NCBI GenBank assembly: GCA_963575745.1
Contig: CAUYUJ010007224.1
Coordinates: 124,001 to 188,000, forward strand
Source of the DNA: Prorocentrum cordatum
Lineage: Eukaryota; Sar; Dinophyceae; Prorocentrales; Prorocentraceae
Length of the DNA: 64,000 nucleotides
Direction: 5' to 3'
A model generated the notes under the pieces. The model saw only the letters and a list, made by a program, of their open reading frames with translations, had not been told where the DNA came from and did not search any database. How positions within the stretch are numbered: the first letter of the stretch is position 1; each line of letters starts with the position of its first letter. Shown piece after piece: positions 60,681 to 64,000 of the stretch. The translations under genes were made by a program, and so were the position numbers.

Positions 60681-61440
60681 TCGATTTATTGCTGCTGCTG
60701 TTGTTGCCGTTGTTGTTGGTGCCGATGAGCTCTCAATCCTAATGAATAACTGATGCTGATCCCCCCCCTCTGGTAACAATTGTATTTTTCACCTCGAGAA
60801 TTTCTCCTGGGACTCGCACCCTGTTTTTCTACGAGGGAAAGTGAAGGGTCACCAAACTGTGCCGCCGGCCCCCGGTTTGTAACAACAGCAGATCCCGCCT
60901 GATACTGCCTAACAATTTCTTCCTAAATCGCGCTCTCGCGCGGCATGTCGTGACAATATGAGCAGGAATCGCGCTCTCGCGTGGGACCTCCTCGCAATTC
61001 ATTATGACGCCGCGCCCTCGACACTCAGGAATCATGCTCTCGCTGTGGACTTCATTACGATTTATTCGAGAATCGCGCTATCGCTCCAGATTTCCTCGCG
61101 AGTCATGCAGGACGCACGCTTCAGCACCCCGCCTGCTCGACCTGACCGGCTGAGCACGCCTCCCCGAACCCGCTCATTGGAGTCTACACGCCCGATGAGC
61201 CCGTCTGGTTTTGCCAGGTACTTCCTGCTCCTAGCCCCCCTCCTGCTACTCTCTCTTGTGCTCCATCCTCCTCCCTCTACCTTGTCCCTTCCTTCCATCC
61301 GTTCTTTCTTCCCCTGCCTTAGGGGCTGCGCGAAATATACGTTGCAGATAAGAAAGATATGTACCCCAAAGGGGTACGGTCGGAGACGAAAAGGCGGGTA
61401 CCGAATGTTTGGGATATACGTGTTGAATGGCCCGCGAGCA
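60681..61440 (+). repeat. Family F element, 40-bp units and linking block
   Basis: 60690-60893 goes from a GTTGTTG end to GTAACAACAGCAG. 60893-61110 has 40-bp units on AATCGCGCTCTCGCG. 61355-61460 has TACCCCAAAGGGGTACGGTC, GAGACGAAAAGGCGGGTACC and AAGTCTTAACATGATTGGTG before the TTG array. Confidence 0.65.
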
Positions 61441-61460
61441 GATAAGAGCGAAAAGTCTTA

Positions 61461-61885
61461 ACATGATTGGTGCTGTTGTTGTTGTTGCTGCTGGTGATGG
61501 TGTTGTTGATGTTGTGGTTGGTGTTGCTGTTGTTGTTGATGGTGATGATGTTGTTGCTGTTGTTGTTGTCGTTGTCGTTGTCGTTGTGGTTGCTGTGGTT
61601 GTTGTTGGTGTTGTTGTTGTTGCTGCTGCTGCTGTTGTGGTTGTTGGTGTTGCTGCTGGTGTTGCTGTTGTTGTTGTTGTTGGTGGTGGTGGTGTTGTTG
61701 GTGTTGTTGGTGTTGCTGCTGTTGTTGGTGGTGTTGTTGTTGTTGCTGTTGTTGTTGTTGTTGTTGTTGTTGCTGTCGTTGTTATGGTTGTTGTTTGATG
61801 TGTTGTTGTTGTTGATGTTGTTGTTGCTGTTGTTGATGTTGTTGCTGCTGGCGCTGCTGTTGTTACTGTGTTGTTGTGTTGTTGG
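61461..61885 (+). repeat. TTG trinucleotide array, about 420 bp
   Basis: TTG with GGT, GCT and GAT variants. Confidence 0.95.
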
Positions 61886-62274
61886 CTCTCTCGGCCCCCC
61901 AGGGGCCCTCGCGGGCCGTCAACAGAACGGCTCGCTCGGGACGACCCGGGCATCTCCGCCTCGCTCCCGGCGAGGCGCAGCCGCCGGGAAGCATCTGCAG
62001 GGGCTGGGAGGCCGCCGAGGACCGACGAGCACGCCCGGAGCACTTCGGTGCTCCCCGGCACCGCCGCCCGGCCCGAAGAAGGCCGCCCCGAGGCGTCTTG
62101 CGGCCGGGCCTCCGGGCCTTCCGCCTCGGGGGCCTCTGGCGGCCGAGCCTCCGGCGGCCGGCGAGTCGCCGCGGGCAGCCCCCCCCGGCCGGCTCTCGGC
62201 GGGGCGCAGCTGCCTCGGCGAGGCATCCCGAGGGGGCTGCGAACGCCCGGAGGGCTCCTCGGAGAAGAGCAAGC
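61886..62274. other. GC-rich spacer, all frames open
   Basis: More than 75 percent G+C by eye. Open frames on both strands carry no known motif. Confidence 0.5.
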
Positions 62275-62415
62275 GCCTTCAGTGGGCGCTCCGCGCGGCT
62301 TTCTCGGATCCGCGCTGGGCGCCGCCTCCGGCGCCGCCTCGGGCGCGCTCCGCGAGCCAGCCCGGCGCGGAGCCAAGGAGTCCGCGCGGAGCGCCAGAAG
62401 CTTGCGTTTGTGGCG
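62275..62415. repeat. TIR element family D, copy 4
   Basis: GGGCGCTCCGCGCGG...CGGATCCGCGC pairs with GCGCGGAGCC...CCGCGCGGAGCGCC. The interior is GC-rich (CGCCGCCTCCGGCGCC). Confidence 0.7.
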
Positions 62416-62805
62416 CGGCGGGCACGCCCGACGAGCTCGAGCCGGCCTTCTTGTCCGATCCGAGGCAGGCCGCTCCCCGAAACGTCTCTCGCCTCGAGAG
62501 CCAAGCTGCCCCAGCCTGCTCGGGGAACGAACGGCTTCGGTGTCGGGGGCCTATCGTCCACTCGTCGGCGATGTGTTGCTGGCTCCAGGTCCTGAGCCAC
62601 TGCCCCCCCTGGCGTTTGCCCCCCCGAGATTGACCACCACCATGCTGGCCAACGAGTCGTTCCTTCCTGGGACGTCGTTGGGCCCGCAAGCCATGGCGCA
62701 GCAACTGGAAAGCATCCCATGGCTGGAATACCGCCGATATCCGACGAACACGCCCAGAAACCTCGAACCTGCGCTCTTGGAGGCCTCTTGGATGAGGTCG
62801 GAGTA
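62416..62805. other. Spacer with a family A fragment
   Basis: 62545-62600: GGGGGCCTATCGTC, GTCGGCGATGTGTTGCTGG and CCAGGTCCTGAGC recall family A. No gene. Confidence 0.4.
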
Positions 62806-62995
62806 GGTGGGGTCGGAGGATCGCGCCGCATCGCCGATGCATCGGCGATGCGTCGGCTATGCATTGGCAACGTCGGCAATGCATTGGCGCCGTCGGCGTG
62901 GAGAAAAATAATGCTCCACATCGAGCCGCATCGCCGATGCATCGGCGATTCTGCGCTATACCCCATCTGGGAGGCCATCTGGGAGGTCTAGGCTT
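62777..62995 (+). repeat. TIR element family E, copy 3
   Basis: GGCCTCTTGGATGAGGTCGG and GGGGTCGGAGGATCGCGCC open the copy. Its right end is CCCCATCTGGGAGGCC. The interior holds the self-complementary GCATCGCCGATGCATCGGCG (about 62929-62948). Confidence 0.65.
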
Positions 62996-63169
62996 CTGCC
63001 CGACCCACGCCACTGAGACCAGTTGTTCTTCTCGCGAGCCGTCTCTTGACGGTCCCGGGGCCCGGCGAGGCCCTTGCAGAGGCCGAGGCTGGGCAAAAGA
63101 GACATCGCGCGTCGTGTTCCCCCTCCCCTCCCCCAGGCGCGATCGTGTGCGGGGTCTGCCCGGCCCGAG
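62996..63169. other. Family C fragment and unassigned DNA
   Basis: 63030-63062: CGAGCCGTCTCTTGACGGTC and CCGGGGCCCGG. The remainder is the upstream flank of the exon at 63170. Confidence 0.45.
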
Positions 63170-63276
63170 GATGGCCGTGCCCCGAAGCGTCTGTCGGCTC
63201 GAGCGGCCAGGCTGCATGGGACCCCTGCGCCGCGCGCTGGGGCACGCCGCGCTGTGCCTCGCGGGCGCCCAGGTGC
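63170..63276 (+). CDS. Possible first exon with signal peptide
   Basis: MAVPRSVCRLERPGC then MGPLRRALGHAALCLAGAQ, ending at a GT donor after GCCCAG (about 63272). Either methionine (63170 or 63215) gives a basic start and a hydrophobic run like a secretory signal. Third positions are G/C. Its partner is probably the exon at 63740-63838. Confidence 0.35.
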
Positions 63277-63359
63277 TGGTCCCGCGCGCCCTGCTCGGCT
63301 GGGGCTGCCTGCCTCGGCGGAGGTCCCGCTGGGGGGAAAGACGGTGAGCAGCCGAGCGA

Positions 63360-63542
63360 CGAGACCGAGCGTCGACGGCGACGACGACGGCGACGAGCGT
63401 TGACGAGCGTCGGAGACGGCGGCAGGCGCCGACGGCGACGACGACGTCAAGCTCGACGACGAGCGGGCGGGCGACAACGGCGAGCATCGACGAGGAGCGT
63501 CGACGAGGACAACAAGGACGAGCGACGACGACGACGACGAAC

Positions 63543-63574
<32 letters not shown>

Positions 63575-63603
63575 TACGACGACGACAACGAGAGCGACGA
63601 CGA

Positions 63604-63636
<33 letters not shown>

Positions 63637-63645
63637 CATTTGTTG
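63360..63645 (+). repeat. GAC/CGA trinucleotide tract
   Basis: GAC and GGC units, about 285 bp, open on both strands. Confidence 0.9.
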
Positions 63646-63730
63646 GAGGGAGAGTGTGCTGTAACATAGTTGGTGCGTCTTGGGTTTGCACTGGTCCTCC
63701 TCCTCCTCTTCCTCCTCGTGATTCCTCCGT
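63646..63730 (+). repeat. CTTGGGTTTGCACTGG junction module
   Basis: TTTGTTGGAGGGAGAG, ACATAGTTGGTGCGTC, CTTGGGTTTGCACTGG and then CTC units, as at 5.6 and 48.7 kb. Confidence 0.6.
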
Positions 63731-63739
63731 TTTTCTGCT

Positions 63740-63838
63740 GCTCCCCCCCCCTGGGACAAGGCCGCCCGGCCCGCCGGGGCGCGGGGTTACGCCCATGCAG
63801 TGCGAGTCGTGGCGCATGAGCAGGACCGAGCTGCGCGA
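63740..63838 (+). other. Possible second exon of the secreted protein gene
   Basis: A frame with only G/C third positions near its end reads PMQCESWRMSRTELREV with a GAG|GTGCTG donor at about 63838. The acceptor (possibly GACAAG|G near 63762) is uncertain, so the join to 63276 is not fixed. Confidence 0.3.
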
Positions 63839-63859
63839 GGTGCTGACATACTTGGTTTC

Positions 63860-64000
63860 TTCATGCTCCTTCCTCCTCCTCCTCCTCCTCCTCTTCCTCC
63901 TCTTCCTCCTCATCATCATTAGCATCTTAATTTTCCTCCCTCTCCTCCTCCTTCCTCTTACTCCTCGCCCTCCGTCTCCTCGCCATGTTTTCGCCATTCG
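63860..64000 (+). repeat. CTC/CTT microsatellite to window end
   Basis: Irregular CTC units with a short ATCATCATTAGC interruption. Confidence 0.85.

Noticed and set aside
61246-63997. Very long minus-strand frames at the right end
   Set aside because: High GC and simple repeats remove stops; no motif, and plus-strand TIR elements run through them.
1-64000. Spliced-leader (DinoSL) genes, rRNA genes and snRNAs
   Set aside because: I looked for the conserved leader core and other landmarks and did not find them.

Overview
The window reads as nuclear DNA of a dinoflagellate. It is GC-rich, with coding-like stretches that end almost every codon in G or C. It carries relics of a Ty1/copia element and three non-LTR elements with dinoflagellate-type RNase H and restriction-like endonuclease tails. 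There are long simple repeats (GAG, CTC, GTC, TTG), PPR relics, a secreted beta-propeller gene, and many short terminal-inverted-repeat (TIR) elements, some of them acting as introns. A GC-rich genome full of such introners suggests a Prorocentrum-like species, but this is inference; no rRNA, spliced leader or marker gene confirms it. There are no operons, ribosome binding sites, CRISPR arrays or convincing tRNA/rRNA genes.

Layout: 1-4947 is a decayed copia element. 5690-8995 is LINE-1 (RT plus RNase H). 9619-9681 is an orphan ubiquitin-conjugating-enzyme exon. 9807-11645 is LINE-2 (RT plus zinc finger and endonuclease, one frameshift). 14668-16050 is LINE-3 (RT tail plus RNase H, with an internal 82-bp duplication), followed by unassigned coding-like DNA to about 17.9 kb. 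18.2-21.5 kb is packed with dispersed repeats and a 500-bp TTG array. 21741-23458 holds the best host gene, a signal peptide plus NHL/SMP-30-like propeller whose introns are TIR elements. 23.7-24.9 kb (minus strand) is a decayed PPR array. 25-44 kb is mostly repeats: a 150-bp in-frame array at 34.9-35.9 kb, a 1.6-kb composite cassette at 35.9-37.5 kb repeated at 53.3-54.7 kb, and many TIR elements. 44382-45267 is a probable two-exon gene of unknown function. 49.5-51.4 kb is a higher-order satellite. The right end holds hairpins, TTG arrays and probable exons of a secreted protein.

No pathway links the genes. The shared theme is mobile DNA. At least five TIR families recur. In the propeller gene the element supplies an intron: a 7-bp target duplication flanks it and donates splice sites, so the coding frame is preserved. 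Boundaries and repeat families were assigned by eye, without alignment or transcripts.
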